A stretch of DNA of 64,000 bases, taken from NCBI GenBank assembly GCA_902729315.2, contig LR746272.1, positions 12,538,327 to 12,602,326 on the forward strand. The letters run 5' to 3'. The notes beneath the pieces are model-generated. The model did not search any database and was not told the DNA's origin. It saw nothing but the letters and a program-made list of their open reading frames with translations. This document shows positions 49,885 through 62,458 of the stretch, piece after piece. Both the position numbers and the translations under genes were made by a program. This DNA comes from Spirodela intermedia (Eukaryota > Streptophyta > Magnoliopsida > Alismatales > Araceae). The first letter of the stretch is position 1. Each line of letters starts with the position of its first letter.

Positions 49885-50977
49885 TCGCAAAAAAAGAAGA
49901 AAAGAAATAAAAGGAAAAAAATGATACCAACCCGTTTGTTTTTGAATTTACGCTGATTCCCATACCAATCAGCTAGAAATGCGTGTAACTGGGTATTATT
50001 TTCTCTTCTTTAAATCTCTTGAAAGGAAACTATATACTGATCATTAAACTCTCACGAATCTCAGGGTGCCTGTTTTGGCTGGTGCTGCTGGGGGACTAGG
50101 AGGATCCTATGCACCCTATTTTGCCCTCGATGGAGGCTACTACGCCTGTCCGCCGGGACAGACATCTTCTGCGGTTTCATCCAGGTTCCCGTTCAATGCC
50201 TCCTTTTTGAGGATCAGTCTCCTCCTTTCGTCCAGTGCCTGATTTCATTCCTTCCGTTGACCTTTTGCATCAGAGAGACAAGTGCACCCAAGACTGCTGC
50301 TAATAACTGGAAGAATCCTCAGAGACCCGGTACGCCACTTCATGCTATTTGTTTTTTTTTTCCCTTCCCCAAGCTCGGTTCTTCTACCACAAAGCTGCCG
50401 AATCTTAGAACACCATCACAGGTGTGGGTGACTTTGAAAACCGGGTATAAGGCTTGTAGCCGTGCCCGATCTCTGAGGCACGGGCCCGGAAAAAGTGGGG
50501 CCCGTTGACTCCTCTATCTGGTTTGACCCGGTTTCTCGCAATCCGCTGCCCGGAAGAAGTGGTATAAATATTATCATTTTATGGTTTTTACATGAATCAA
50601 AGTCAGCGCAGGCATTGAACATTAGTAACTATTTAACTGCATCTTTCCATCCCTCATGCTCTGTAACTTATGTTAGCAAAAATCTCCCAAAATCATATTG
50701 CCCGGGATCAGTGGCTTTGACTTTCGGTAATATGTTTCCTAATTTGTCGATTTCCTCCTGGCTTCTTGCAGAAATTGTGAATGATGAGTTTGGGCAACGC
50801 CAGAATAAGCCTCGCAGGTAAGGATTACTTTAATCAGCTGATAGCTACAGTCAAAGATATTATATTTACGTAAATATATGTATATTCATATTTATCTACC
50901 ATTGAATGTTGGTCGACTAAGTGTTTGGGATATATTCTCTCTCTGGCAGGTACTCGGAGATGAATTTCGGCCAGTGA
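45041..50977 (+). CDS. MLN51: MLN51/CASC3 (Barentsz) exon-junction-complex protein
   Basis: The exon-junction-complex core component that wraps eIF4A-III on spliced mRNA. Nine exons give 693 aa: 45041-45609, 46219-46318, 46650-46924, 47037-47818, 49655-49760, 50065-50184, 50274-50329, 50772-50817, 50950-50977. The SELOR/Btz eIF4A-III-binding module is split across exons 1-2. Its first half has EYESDPDEAL and MRRREASDDEEE. Its second half has PFAVPTAGAFYMHDDRFREN, then GGRKLWESKDERQWVHDRFE. Exon 3 codes for an RGRFRGRGGSR-type RNA-binding region. The rest is low-complexity Ser/Gln-rich sequence, ending in GQRQNKPRR and SEMNFGQ. Exon 1 is GC-rich and acidic while later exons are AT-rich, a 5'-3' gradient common in monocot genes. 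Intron 4 (47819-49654) is long and holds a CT run at 49324-49350. All phases agree. Confidence 0.93.
49841..49882. repeat. (CT)n microsatellite
   Basis: About 20 CT units in MLN51 intron 5, between exons ending at 49760 and starting at 50065. Confidence 0.95.
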
Positions 50978-52190
50978 AGTGAGGCCGATATCTCTCTCGT
51001 CAAGCATCTTGAGGTCCGTCATCTGAAGCACAAATCCTTGCCGTCTTTGCGTTGACTTTGTGCCCCCCGCTGACCGGATTATGTTTCCTTCAGGAACTCT
51101 CCCAAGCCCTCTGTGACGTCCGGTGATTAAACCTGGAGTCTTGGGGTGCGCAATATCCTATGATATGTTAGGTAATTATTTCTTTATTTATTTTCTCCTT
51201 TTTTTTCTCTAATATGGAAGGCAGCCCGAGGCAGGAAAAAAAGGCTACACGTGGCAAGAGATATTGGGTCAACTGGCTCCTGGTTGGTCATGGGTCTGCC
51301 ACGTGGCTGGTGGGCCCTACTTACTCCAATGACCGATTTCTGAAATCGGGTTACTCTTAATCTCTGTTGCAGCTACATAAACGCCTGCCTGATGCTGCCT
51401 TCTGCACGAGTCGAGACGCTGTTGCAGCTGGACGGGTGGCATTCTTCTGTTCTAGACTTTGGTAAGCTCCTCTCTCTCTCTCTCTTTCTCCCTCTCTCTC
51501 TCTCTCTAGCTTTCACCATCCCTGAGTCGTTTTTCTTTTTTCCTCGTTCCTCTGGGTCCAGCTTTTGGTTTCTGCGTGGTTTCGAGGCTTATGAGAAACG
51601 AAGGCTGAGGGAGGGACTTCCAATGAAGGCTCCATGGAAATTCGCGCATGTTGCTCGTTTGGTTGTATGAATATCCGTCCCGGTGCACCTTCTGGTCATA
51701 AGTTTGCCCTCTGATCCCTGCATCATCGCCTCTCACGGTCCTAAACACGAAGAGAGAGAGAGAGAGAGAGAGAGAAGAGCGGTGCTTCCCGTGGATCCCA
51801 TCGATGGCCAACAGCGACTCTGAATCGGGTCACACGAGAACCTGCTGGATGCCCGATAGAGAGTAGCGCTCCGTCATGACTCACGTGAGACCGCCGCCCC
51901 CGCCATGCTTCTCTCTCTCTGGTCGCGCACGTAACGCTTGTCGTGGGGCCATGGATGCAGCATACGTAACGTACGAAGGAATGGAAAATTCTCTCCCTCG
52001 ATTGATCTAAGTGATCTAGAGAGATGAAATCATGGGGTGTGGTGGGTTCCAGAAGAACTGGCGTGGGAAACGGGTAGATCTGATCTGATCGGTGCGAGGT
52101 CGGGGAATAATAGTCCAAGAACACAGCATGATGAGAGGGACGCGCCGCGGGTCGAGTTGTCGTCTCCCTCGCAAACAGCCGGCCGTAACA

Positions 52191-52225
<35 letters not shown>

Positions 52226-52744
52226 TTGCAATAATGATGAGGACGATAAAGAAAAGGTTCTTCGACCAGACCGTCGTCGTTCGTCGGTGCTCGTTGTTGC
52301 CCCCGGTGGTGGTGGTGGTGGTGGTGGTGGTGTCTTCTCTCTCTCTCTCTCTACCCTTCTTCTGAGGCTGACAGCCACTCTGGGTCTCCGCGAGGTCTCT
52401 CAGGCACACTCTCCCTCTTCGTCTGTCTTCTGTTCACATGGGTGAGCCGTTGACATGTGTTTCTTGCCAGGCAACCCTCCCATATCACTCTCACGAACCC
52501 CCGGCTTTCCCCCCGGCTTTCCTGTGGTGGTGGTGGTGGTCACATGGTGGGGAAGCTTCTCCGGGAGGAGGAAGAGGAAGGGGGGGATTCTCTGTCTGTA
52601 TCTCTCTCTCTGCAGATTTCTCGCCTGGTTGGTTCCTTGTTCGTGCCGAGGAAGCTCCGGCGGGATCGTGAATGGATGAGAGAGAGGGGGGTGGGAGGAG
52701 CGTGAGGTAGGGGAGGGGCGGTGGAGGGTATTCTCGTTGCTGGG
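50978..52744. other. Intergenic, MLN51 to HMA gene; repeats
   Basis: No gene recognised. Contains GA runs (51757-51775), an (AAT)n tract at about 52195-52225, a (GGT)n tract at about 52303-52332 and CT runs. Open frames here are translations of those repeats. The last 200 bases form the leader of the HMA-domain gene. Confidence 0.55.
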
Positions 52745-53607
52745 ATGGGGAAGGTCGCGTGGAGGAAGGTGGTGGCGTACTTCTTCCCTTCCGGCTTCTC
52801 GAGCCCTCTTGGGTGCATGAGGGCGTGGGAGGGTGACGACGGGTTGGACAGGAAGACTCTGGTTGATGGCGACGAGATGGCGAAACTCAAGGACGTTTTC
52901 GGAGGAAAGAAGACGCTGGCTTTCCATCTTGAACCGAAGGTGTCCCTTCTCCTCGACTCGCTTCTTCTTCTTCTTCTTCTTCCTCTCTCTCTCTCTGTCT
53001 CTCTCTCTCCATATCTCTCTCTCCCCTATCTCTCTCTCTCAATCTCTATCAGCACCATTACTTCTTTTTCTTCTTCTTGTACTATTGCTACCACTATTAT
53101 TCCGATTTTAATCCTTTCTCTCTCCCTCCCTTCCTCTATCAGTACCTTCTTCTTCTCCTATTACGATGGCTTTAATCCCCACTCTCTCTGCATCATCATC
53201 GTCGCTCCCCTTCTTCTTCTACTATTCAAGAGTCACCTCTCCCTCTCCCTCGCTAATGGCTTCGTCTGTGCGCAGATTGTAGTTCTGAGAGTGTCCATGC
53301 ACTGCCGTGGCTGTGCGAGGAAGGTCTGGAAGCACATATCCAAGATGCAGGGTACCCCCTTCTTCTCTTTCCATTCTCCCCATCTCCATCATCCATCGCA
53401 TGACTCCCATACTCTCTCTCTCTCTCTCTCGAAACCTGTCTTCTTTATTTATTTATTCCTTCATTTTTATACTCATTTATAGGAGTGACGTCATTCGAGG
53501 TGAACCTGGAGAGCAAGAGGGTGGTGGTGATAGGGGACGTCTCACCCTTCGAGGTCTTGGCCAGCGTTTCCAAGGTGAAGTCTGCACAACTCTGGATAGC
53601 CCCCTAG
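52745..53607 (+). CDS. HMA-domain metal-binding protein (NaKR/HIPP type)
   Basis: A small cytosolic heavy-metal-associated-domain protein of the type named SODIUM POTASSIUM ROOT DEFECTIVE/HIPP. Three exons (52745-52939, 53276-53351, 53483-53607) give 131 aa. The N-terminal 65 residues match the short NaKR-like form (LKDVFGGKKTLAFHLEPK). The HMA fold follows: IVVLRVSMHCRGCARKV with metal-ligand cysteines C75 and C78, then HISKMQGVTSFEVN and KRVVVIGDVSPFEVLASVSK, ending VKSAQLW. There is no C-terminal isoprenylation (CaaX) box, so it differs from classical HIPPs. Intron 1 is almost entirely CT/TTC-rich. Start chosen because the N-terminus MGKVAWRKVV aligns with the family. Bound metal cannot be told from sequence. 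Confidence 0.9.
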
Positions 53608-55555
53608 TCAACATCCCGCCCCCTCCCCGGTCACCATCACGAACTCACCCAGCACGTGCCAAATAATGTCCACGGGTTCACACGTGCAGAAAAACGCAAT
53701 GAGAAGTTTCTGTCTAGCCCATAGTCCGGCTAATGGATGTATTGCTGGATATAATATTGTTCCCGTCTTAATTAATGAATTAATAATTACCCCGTTTAGA
53801 TTCGACCGTGTTCCAGACCCGGAGACCCGATTGAGCGTGATCCGACCAAACTCACCGGACCAACCAACCCGATTTGGCGCGGACTGGGCTCGACGATCTG
53901 GCCAGGATTTCGGGTCGGGCGCCGTAGGTGGGACTGGCCCGGCCCGGCCCCCGTCCATTCCACTCGAGCGAAATCTACGTGGCAGAAAATTGAATGGACA
54001 GATTCATTGTGTTCGGTATCTGGAGTTGGGCCTCATATCAACGGCCCATACCAGCGATATGTCTGACCTAATAACTCTCTCTCTCTCTTCCATCGAGAGT
54101 TGACTGTGGGAGAGAGAGAGAGAGAGAGGGGGGGGGGCGGAGGGTATTAATAGTGATGTTAGGCTAAGTTATGTATTAATAAAAATCAATTATGAATAGA
54201 TAAAATAATAATACTAATAATTGGATGGTTTTCAGAGTCAAAAAAAGAAAAATAAAAGGCCTTTTCGATAACTCGGGAAGCTCATGGAGGAGTCATGACC
54301 AAATTGCTCATCAGTACGAGGACATGTGACGTAATATCTGCGTCAATACTTTTCTATATATGGGAATGCTGGACTCTTGCTTGTGTATACCACTGAAAGC
54401 TAAACGTCTCAGCTGGTGGAGCTGCTCCTCCACGGAAGCGCACCGTCTTTGGCTCGTCTCTCACTGACAGAGAAGGCGGCACGATGAATGGGAGAGCCGT
54501 GGACTTTGGGTCACTCCAAGACTTTTCCGATCTTTTCCCGATTAATGAAGAAAGGGACGAGGGCAGGGCCGTTGACCTGGGGCCATTTCCTCTCCTTTTT
54601 GTAAGGTATTTCGGCGCTTTCTCAATTCATAACTGGTAATCTATGAGAAACGGGATGGATATCTCTGCTCTCCCTCCCGTCAATTTCTCTCTCTGTCCAG
54701 CTTCAATGCCCTTCTTTTGTCCATTAAAGCCTTCGACTCGGCTTCCCAACCATGCCGCAGGAGAGTCCCACGGCAAGTGGGGGGCCCACCGTCCACAGAA
54801 TCATCACCTCGAAGGTGCCACGGTGGCGACCAGAACGACGACCAGTCCCGCCTAATCAATGGCCACTGGTAAAGATGGCGAAGCTGTGAGCAAATACCAC
54901 CCTCTCTCTCTCTCTCTCCCTCTCTCTCTCTTCCCTCTCAGAAAGAGGGAGAGTGAGGGAGAGCTCACAGCGAGCAACCGAGCGCCGGCTCCTGATGGAT
55001 CATGGCGTCCGGTCATAGCAAGACGAGCGGCGTAATCGTAGTCGGGCTCAAGTGGGTGTTTCTATGCTTTCATTCATTGAGATCCTCCACCAGTCATCAT
55101 CTTTTTACTTTTAATCTCTTTAACTTTATGGGTATACATATACAGAGAGAGAGAGACATTATGCGCATGCATGCATGCGTGCGTGCGTACAGTGAAGAGG
55201 TGGGATCAAACGTGACGCGGGGAATCTATTGTTAATGAGATGGTATCGTTTAGATCGACGAAACAGTAGAGGGAGGGACAGAGAGAGAGAGAGTCAGCTG
55301 CGACAAGTTGGGGCACGAGTGCCGGACGCCGGCGGGTGTGTAGTCGAGGTCAAGGTCGTAGGCTTGTTTGTGCCGGATGTCATCTGCGGCGTCGATTTCA
55401 CGGTGGTCCAAAGGAGCAATTTGCGCCCAGGTGGGTGGGGAGACCTGACCACGGACTAGAGCAACTCTGCTTGGATGGATGAAAGGAAGATAAATCATCA
55501 GAGAAGCATAAACTCGCCTTTCGCTGGAGTCTATTCGTGAAAGAGAACAAATGAG

Positions 55556-55591
<36 letters not shown>

Positions 55592-56051
55592 AAGAGTGGG
55601 GGGTGGACATAATGGACCGTTGACAAGAAGACGAAGACTTGCAGGCGATGGGGACTGGGATCGCCATCCATGAGCGAAATAATTCAAGGAGTTTTGAAGT
55701 GGAAACTTTTTAAAAAAGTATATTGGATCCGAACAATCTGACTTTTGACGTATTTAATTCTGATGAAGAAAGAATGGAGATAAGATTTGATATATAATAG
55801 TTCATTTAAAAAATATATACTAACCATTTTTGCAGCAGTCAATCCTGTCCGGGACCCACCTCGCCTTCGACGAAAAGCTCTGCCTTGGACGCACCCTCCA
55901 CCGTCCCTCAACCTTCCCTTCCTTTTTTCTCTCTCTTCTGATGTATTCCGGTCCGTGGGGCAAACTCCAAGGGTCTTCCCACTCTTCTTATACAACCATC
56001 AACCCTCATCACGAGCCCAACCTCCTCCTCCGCCTCCCCTCTCTCTCTTCC

Positions 56052-56137
<86 letters not shown>

Positions 56138-56335
56138 GGTACATTCTGGGTTATAAGTTAAAGTCCAAGTTGAAACCAAGGTCTCCACTCTCTTCTTAGA
56201 TAACCTTCATCGCGTTGCCATCCTCCTCATCCTCATCCTCTCTCTCACCTTGTGCAGAGATCAACCATAATCTCTCGTCTATCTTCCTGTCCGTCTCCTC
56301 TTCCCCCTCCGTCCGTTCTTCTATCTCTGTCAAGC
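53608..56335. other. Intergenic region with possible orphan promoter
   Basis: A strong TATA-like motif, CTATATATGG, lies at about 54354-54363. It is followed by leader-like sequence, a CT-rich block at 54902-54932 and an ATG at 55002 (MASGHSKTSGVIVVGLK) that runs into a possible GT donor. No downstream exon could be recognised. The segment 55300-55450 is open on both strands without a known motif. The last 300 bases are the DLK2 leader. Repeats: GA at 55560-55589 and CT at 56058-56134. Confidence 0.4.
56058..56134. repeat. (CT)n microsatellite in DLK2 upstream region
   Basis: About 38 CT units, ending some 200 bases ahead of the DLK2 ATG. It probably lies in the promoter or 5' UTR. Confidence 0.95.
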
Positions 56336-57375
56336 ATGGTGGTGGCAAAGAAATGCCTGGCGGATGCGCTCAACGCGAGGACCCTCGGGTCCGGCGAGAT
56401 AACTCTGGTCCTGTCCCACGGGTACGGCGCAGACCAGACGATATGGGAGGAGATCCTCCCCGACCTGGCCGAGCGGTGCCGTGTTGTGCTCTTCAACTGG
56501 GATTTTTCGGGCGGCACCGCCGCCACCTCCGGCGTCTCCATCTACTGGGCCTTCTCCACCACTCTCATCGACCTGATGGACGAGATGGCCCTGAGGAGCG
56601 TCGTGTTCGTCGGCCACTCCATGGCCGGCATGATCGGCTGCATCGCCGCGGCCGAGAGGCCCGACCTCTTCCGGCGGCTTGTCCTCCTCGGAGCTTCTCC
56701 AAGGTATGATGCTGAGCCCTTCTAGGGCATCTTCAAACCTAGAATTGTCCATGTCCATGGAGCTTGCTTCCAGTCCTTTCGTGGTCTCCCGTTTTGGCTC
56801 CACGGGTCTCCCTTCTTTCCCTACATCACCTACAAGCTGGTCAACGTCCGTTCCTTACTGGGGTTCCCATACTCTCTCTCTCTCTCTCTCTCTCTAGAAC
56901 TCTTCATATTTTCTGTCTGAGATGTTCCCTTCAACGCTGCAGGTATCTAAATTCAGACGGCTACGAGGGAGGGTTCGAGATGTCCGAGGTGCAGGGCATG
57001 TTCACCACCATGGAGTACGACTTCCACTCTTGGGCCAGGACCTTCGCGGGGGTGGTGGTGGGAGCAGCGGCGGCGCCGGCCGCGGCGGAGAGATTCGGCG
57101 AGAGCCTGCGGAGGATGAGCCCCGGCGTAGCGCTGGCCCTGGCGAAGGAGGTCTTCCTGAGCGACCTGCGTGCCGTCCTGAGCGCCGTGAATGTCCCCTG
57201 CACCGTCATCAACGGCACCCGAGACGCCGTCGTGCCGATGGCCGCGGCAGAATACGTGCAGCGGAAGCTCGGCGGCGAGGCCTCGCTGGTGGCGCTCGAC
57301 TTCGATGGCCATTTCCCCCAGCTGACCGCCCACCATATCCTCCTCCACACCCTCTACAGCGCTCTGGGCCTGTGA
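56336..57375 (+). CDS. DLK2: DLK2-type alpha/beta hydrolase (D14/KAI2 family)
   Basis: An RsbQ-like alpha/beta hydrolase of the D14 (strigolactone), KAI2 (karrikin) and DLK2 group. Two exons (56336-56703, 56943-57375) give 266 aa, the normal size. The single intron sits after SPR, as in this family. The catalytic triad is Ser95 in VGHSMAGMIG, Asp217 in GTRDAVVP and His246 in DGHFPQL, matching the canonical positions; the oxyanion region is HGYG. The stretch VVLFNWDFSG resembles DLK2 (FDWNFSGA), not the YDNMGAG of KAI2, and the nucleophile elbow lacks the usual GHSVSAM. The lid region carries an Ala-rich segment (VVVGAAAAPAAAE) that is unusual. DLK2 function is poorly known: it responds transcriptionally to KAI2 signalling. 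Whether this copy binds a butenolide is undetermined. Confidence 0.9.
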
Positions 57376-57659
57376 AACCCTAAAAACCAGTCTGTTTTCG
57401 TTGTGGGGTTCTTCACGTAGAAGACAAGGATGCCCGCGACCCCCAATTTAAGACAAATAAATGCGCCCACTTTATGTAAAACAACGTGCTTTGATAAAAT
57501 AATCTGTTTTTATAAATAATCCCCCATGAAAGTCTCTTGGAATATAAATAATAATACTACAATATATTAATTATCATGCAATAAAAATCGTAAAAATATA
57601 TATTGATGAGATAATTCCCCCCTGAGTAGCATTTTTTATTCGCATGGTTTGCCAAGATC

Positions 57660-57735
<76 letters not shown>

Positions 57736-58689
57736 AACAAAAATATTTAACGTAAGAGGGCAGCAGATCTGATACGCATAGCCAGGCCCATAAAAAAATT
57801 GGGCCTGGGAATGGTTTTCAAGAAGGGATGAAGTAGAAGAAATTGGACCTAGGAGAGTCGGAGCCTGTTTTAGAATTATGGGCCGGTTTGAAGTCCGATG
57901 GGCCCCAATTCGGAGACCGCGATGGCCACGTGGGACCGTGGACAGCTCACGGCGCGCGTGGTACCGACACTAGGTTGGTAGCTTATGTCATAACTCCATG
58001 GATCTGACGGTAGAGACGGATCGGAGATAACTCACCTGCCCCAAACCCTCTGAAAACGCGCCACGTGCGCAAGCTACTGCCGACTTTTCAAATCTCTTAC
58101 TACGCGTGAAGAAAGAATCCTCTCTCTCTCTCTCCCGCTATTCGCTTGACTAGCCGTCACGGTGGTTTCACTGTCTCTCTCTCTCTCTCTCTCTTTCTGT
58201 GAGTCATGTCGGAGAACCCGCGGCGAGACGGCGGTGAGAGAGAGAGAGGGAGTGGAGAAGAGTGCTCAGATCTCGAGTGCAGGCTCTCGAAACCCTAATC
58301 CCTAGGACGCTTTCCACCGACTAATTGCTCCCCTCCCCATTGTCGAGGCCAATCTAGCTTCTTCCGAGGATTGTTTCAGTGTGGACGAGAGCGGTCCATC
58401 AGCAGCCGCCTCGAGAGCTCTGGCCTGATTACCATTCGATCTGGCTCCGGCGTCCTCCAGGCGTTGAACTGTGGCCCGCCGACTCTGCTCTTCACTCCCG
58501 CCAAGTCGGCCCTGATCTCGCGTTTCCTCTGTCTCGTCCGGAGCAAGTAGGTGGCCGACGGGAAGATCCAGAAGAAGCTATCGGCGAGGGTCTTGCAGCC
58601 ACGCAACCTATCAGGTAAGTCGGAATGTCGCCTGCCGCCGTTCTGCAGCCAGATGTAGAATCCAAGTAGAACATTATGCAGGAGAAATC
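57376..58689. other. Intergenic, DLK2 to glycosyltransferase
   Basis: No gene recognised. A CT tract lies at 57662-57731. CT-rich leader sequence at 58120-58200 and a probable 5' UTR with intron (AGGTAAGT at 58613) precede the glycosyltransferase start. Confidence 0.5.
57662..57731. repeat. (CT)n microsatellite
   Basis: About 35 CT units downstream of DLK2. Confidence 0.95.
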
Positions 58690-61600
58690 ATGGAGGAAAC
58701 CGAAATGGATGATCTGCTGGTGAATGTAGTGCGCCAGAACTCCCTGCGCTCGGGCGGGAGCTTCAAGTCTTCCATGTCCGGCAGATCCACCCCCAGAGGT
58801 TCTCCTTCCTTCCGGAGGGGCTACTCCGGCAGAGCTTCCCGCAGAGACTCCAAGGCCGTACCAGGCAGGCTCCAGTGGATCCGCGGCAACCGTGTTGTCT
58901 TCTGGCTGATCCTGATTACTCTATGGACATATATCGGTTTCGCCGTCCAGTCTAAATGGGCTCACGACGCCCATGGAAAGGACTTCGTGGACAGGAGCAG
59001 CCCTAGCAGATTAGAGCGCATACTGGCAGACGATGAGATCACTTCTGGTCCGGAGAAGATCCTGCTGGAGAAGATCGGCGTGTCCGGACCGAAGAAGTCC
59101 AGTGCCGGCTCACACAGGAGAAAGAGGAACGCATCGTCCCGTGGAAACCCAAACAATCGGAAGCGTGCTCGTTCTACCGCCGAACGCAGGTTGGAGAGCA
59201 AGATACGTGCAAATATCAAGGCTGAGATCCCTGCAGAGGACAGCATACCGAGAAGGAACACTACGTATGGAATGCTTCTTGGGCCCTTTGCCAAGACGGA
59301 GGATAGTATTCTGGAGTGGAGTGCGGAGAAAAGAAGGGGCACCTGTGACAGAAAAAGCAGATTCGCTCACCTCGTCTGGTCCAGGTCTTTTATCCTGATA
59401 TTTCACGAGCTGTCAATGACTGGGGCTCCCCTTACAATGATGGAGCTGGCGACCGAGCTTTTGAGCTGTGGTGCTACCGTATCAGTGGTTGCGGTGAGCA
59501 GGCAAGGTGGGCTGATGCCCGAGCTGAACAGGAGAGGCATCAAGGTGCTCAAGGACAAGGGAGAACCAAGCTTCAAGACTGCCATGAAAAAGGATCTCAT
59601 CATCGCAGGATCGGCTGTCTGTTCTTCATGGATAGGTGTGTAAAGATGCTCCGGAAGCCTTTAGAGACTTGGATTTTCTTAACATTCCTCTAAAAACATG
59701 CAAATCCTCATCTTTCTTGAAATGTCTTCTCAACAATAAGAAATAACCTAGATGTATTTTGACATCGACCTCTGGAAATAATTGTGTTTCATGCGAGTCA
59801 TTCAACATATTTTTTCTTCGGGCAAAACGTCTATAAATTGATAGTTAAATCTACTAAATAATGTAAAAAAAAAAAAAGAGGCAAGATTTGACCTTTCTTT
59901 TTTGGTAATCTCAAACTCTTTTCTTCCGATGATCTACATTCTTATTTTCACTTTCTCAGGTTTTGTGTTAGATTATCAAACAATTTTTTGCTAGAGGCTA
60001 GCATATGTTCCCCCCCCCCCCTGCTATACTATACAGCTTACATTTATTCTTATTAAGGAATATTCTTAGATGACAGTTCATATGTGACGCCTAGTTTCAG
60101 ATATTCTTGTCATCTCCAGAATATTCAGTGATTGAGCATGTACCTTTTTTGTCGATTACCCTCTGCCGTGGGGCACTGATTGCTCCCAACAGATTTCACT
60201 GCAGATTATCATCTGATACAGATTACCATGATTTTTTTCTTTCTCTCTCTCTATCTTCTGTATCTGATTTATCCACATATACTTGTGGCACCTGATGGTT
60301 TTCACCTTGTCTGGATTTGTGTATTACATTGTTTGCTCTGGTGTGACTCTGCGACCTGGAAGAAGTTAGCAGAGTATGTTTGATGGGTCCGCTGTTGTTC
60401 GGGGTACAATCTGTAAGAGTTCTGCACGTCAGTATGAAGATTAGGGTATTAAAAAAAAAAAAAAAGAAGCTAAAGTGACACGATCTATGAACATAGCCCA
60501 CATGGATTTACTGTTTTGCTCATGTCAGAATGATGAAACATATTTTTCTATCCGATTTTTTGATGAAATTGATTGAAGTAGAGTACTTGTATTAAATACA
60601 TGTTAGGCTCATACCTGTCAGCTCTTGTTTTCAGATCAGTACCTCAAATACTACGGCCCTGGTTCAAGTCAGATTGTCTGGTGGATCATGGAGAACCGCA
60701 GGGAATACTTTGACAGATCAAAGACCCTGCTTGACCAGGTGAAGACGCTGATCTTCCTGTCAGAATCACAGTCTAAACAATGGCTGACGTGGTGCGAGGA
60801 AGAACGCATTCATCTGAGATCAGAGCCTGGTGTGGTTCCTCTCTCTGTCAGCGACGAGCTCGCCTTCGTGGCCGGCATTCCCTCCTCTTTAAACACCCCA
60901 TCATTCAACGTGGAGAGTATGGAAGAGAAGAGGCATCTCCTGAGAGAAGCAGTTCGGAAGGAGATGGGTCTAGGTGATAGCGACATGCTGGTCATGACCC
61001 TCAGCAGCATCAACCCCGCGAAGGGCCAGCTGCTGCTACTGGAATCCATACTTTTAATGGAGGAGCACAATGTGGCGCCTTTAGACATCAGAATCAACAG
61101 CTTGTTTGAAGGGAAGAACCTCACTGCCGTCATTCTTGAAACCCATCTGAACCAGACCCAGCTAGCGGATGGTGCCAACAGAAATGTCACTTCTACCCCA
61201 AAGCCGCAGAAAAGAAAGAGGAGGCGCTCGAGGTCAAGAAAGATAGGGAGAGGCTTGCTGTCGGACGGTGGGACTGCTCAAGAACCTGCTCTCAAAGTCC
61301 TGATTGGCTCCATTGGATCAAAGAGCAACAAAACACCATACATCAAAGGAATTCTGAGCTTTCTCTCCCAACACAAAAACCTGTCAGAATCAGTCTTGTG
61401 GACCCCGGCAACCACCCGCGTCTCCTCTCTCTACTCTGCAGCAGATGTTTACGTGATAAATGCCCAGGTCAGTGCTGATATCTTCATCCAATTTGACCAA
61501 TTTGACCATTCTGCAGTTCATACATACCATGGTGCATGAGAATCGTCGTTGGATGGGCTTTTAATTTTTTCTTAAAAAAAATTCTACAGAAAGTAAATGA

Positions 61601-62145
61601 GAATCATGACAAGAAAGCGTTCCTTTGGTTGCCAGAGCCATGCTCATGAACTCCCAGTAGATTGGGTTTGGAGAGAATATGCTTGCATTCACATAACATA
61701 TTTCTTGAAATAATCTAGCAAATACTTTTGTCTACGGGAATTACAACCTTTCGACGTGTTAACTAAATGCGGATGAATACATCCTCAACTTTTTCTGTCC
61801 GCTACGGGAATCACAAGAACTGTCCGCTGCAATGCTCATGAAAGCCATCAGTTCCTTGGAAATTCAGTGAAGATTGTTAACTCGTACTCGGATATGGAAC
61901 TTGCTCCTACCCCCTGCCATTGCCACAGACCTGGGGCTACTCCCAATTTTAGTTTCAGTTTTAGAAGAGACCTGGGGTTTCAGCATTATTTCTCAAAGCT
62001 CGTGATCTGGACCAGTTATCTCCGCCTTATTATGCTTCTGTCTGATTCTCAGGGACTCGGGGAAACATTTGGACGAGTGACCATTGAAGCCATGGCGTTT
62101 GGTCTGCCGGTAGGCTCTCCCTACCCCTCTTTGTTGCCATCACAA

Positions 62146-62177
<32 letters not shown>

Positions 62178-62458
62178 GGAGAGAGATTCTGACATCGGCT
62201 TCCATGGGACAGGTGCTCGGAACAGACGCAGGGGGAACGAAGGAGATCGTCGAGGACAAAGTAACGGGGTTGCTGCACCCCGTGGGACGCGAAGGCGAGA
62301 AGGCCCTCGCCGAGAACCTCCACTTCCTCCTGAGAAACGCCACCGCCAGGAAGCAGCTCGGCCAGAACGGCAGGTTCAGGGTGGCTCAGACGTACCTGAA
62401 GCGCCATTTGTACTCCAAGCTCGCCGCCATCCTCAGCAAGTGCATGAAGCCCAAGTAA
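58690..62458 (+). CDS. Membrane-anchored GT4-like glycosyltransferase
   Basis: A plant 'glycosyl transferase family 1' protein (GT-B fold, GT4-like), probably a type II Golgi or endomembrane enzyme. Four exons (58690-59635, 60635-61467, 62053-62109, 62213-62458) give 693 aa. The Ser/Arg-rich cytosolic N-terminus NVVRQNSLRSGGSFKSSMSG matches this uncharacterised family. One membrane anchor lies at about residues 69-87 (VVFWLILITLWTYIGFAVQ). The N-terminal donor-fold half starts with LIFHELSMTGAPLTMMELA. The C-terminal GT half has GLGETFGRVTIEAMAFGLPV and TDAGGTKEIVEDKVTGLLHP, containing the conserved E-x7-E-like motif. The two halves are separated by a basic insert (PQKRKRRRSRSRK). Exon 3 is a 57-nt microexon coding for the GETFGR block. 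Donor and acceptor sugars are unknown. Confidence 0.92.

Noticed and set aside
52016-52409. Frames with poly-Tyr, poly-Leu and poly-Pro runs
   Set aside because: Translations of the (AAT)n and (GGT)n tracts.
56962-57383. Alternative frames over DLK2 exon 2
   Set aside because: The DLK2 frame holds the catalytic Asp and His and joins in phase with exon 1; others are Arg/Gly/His-rich shadows.
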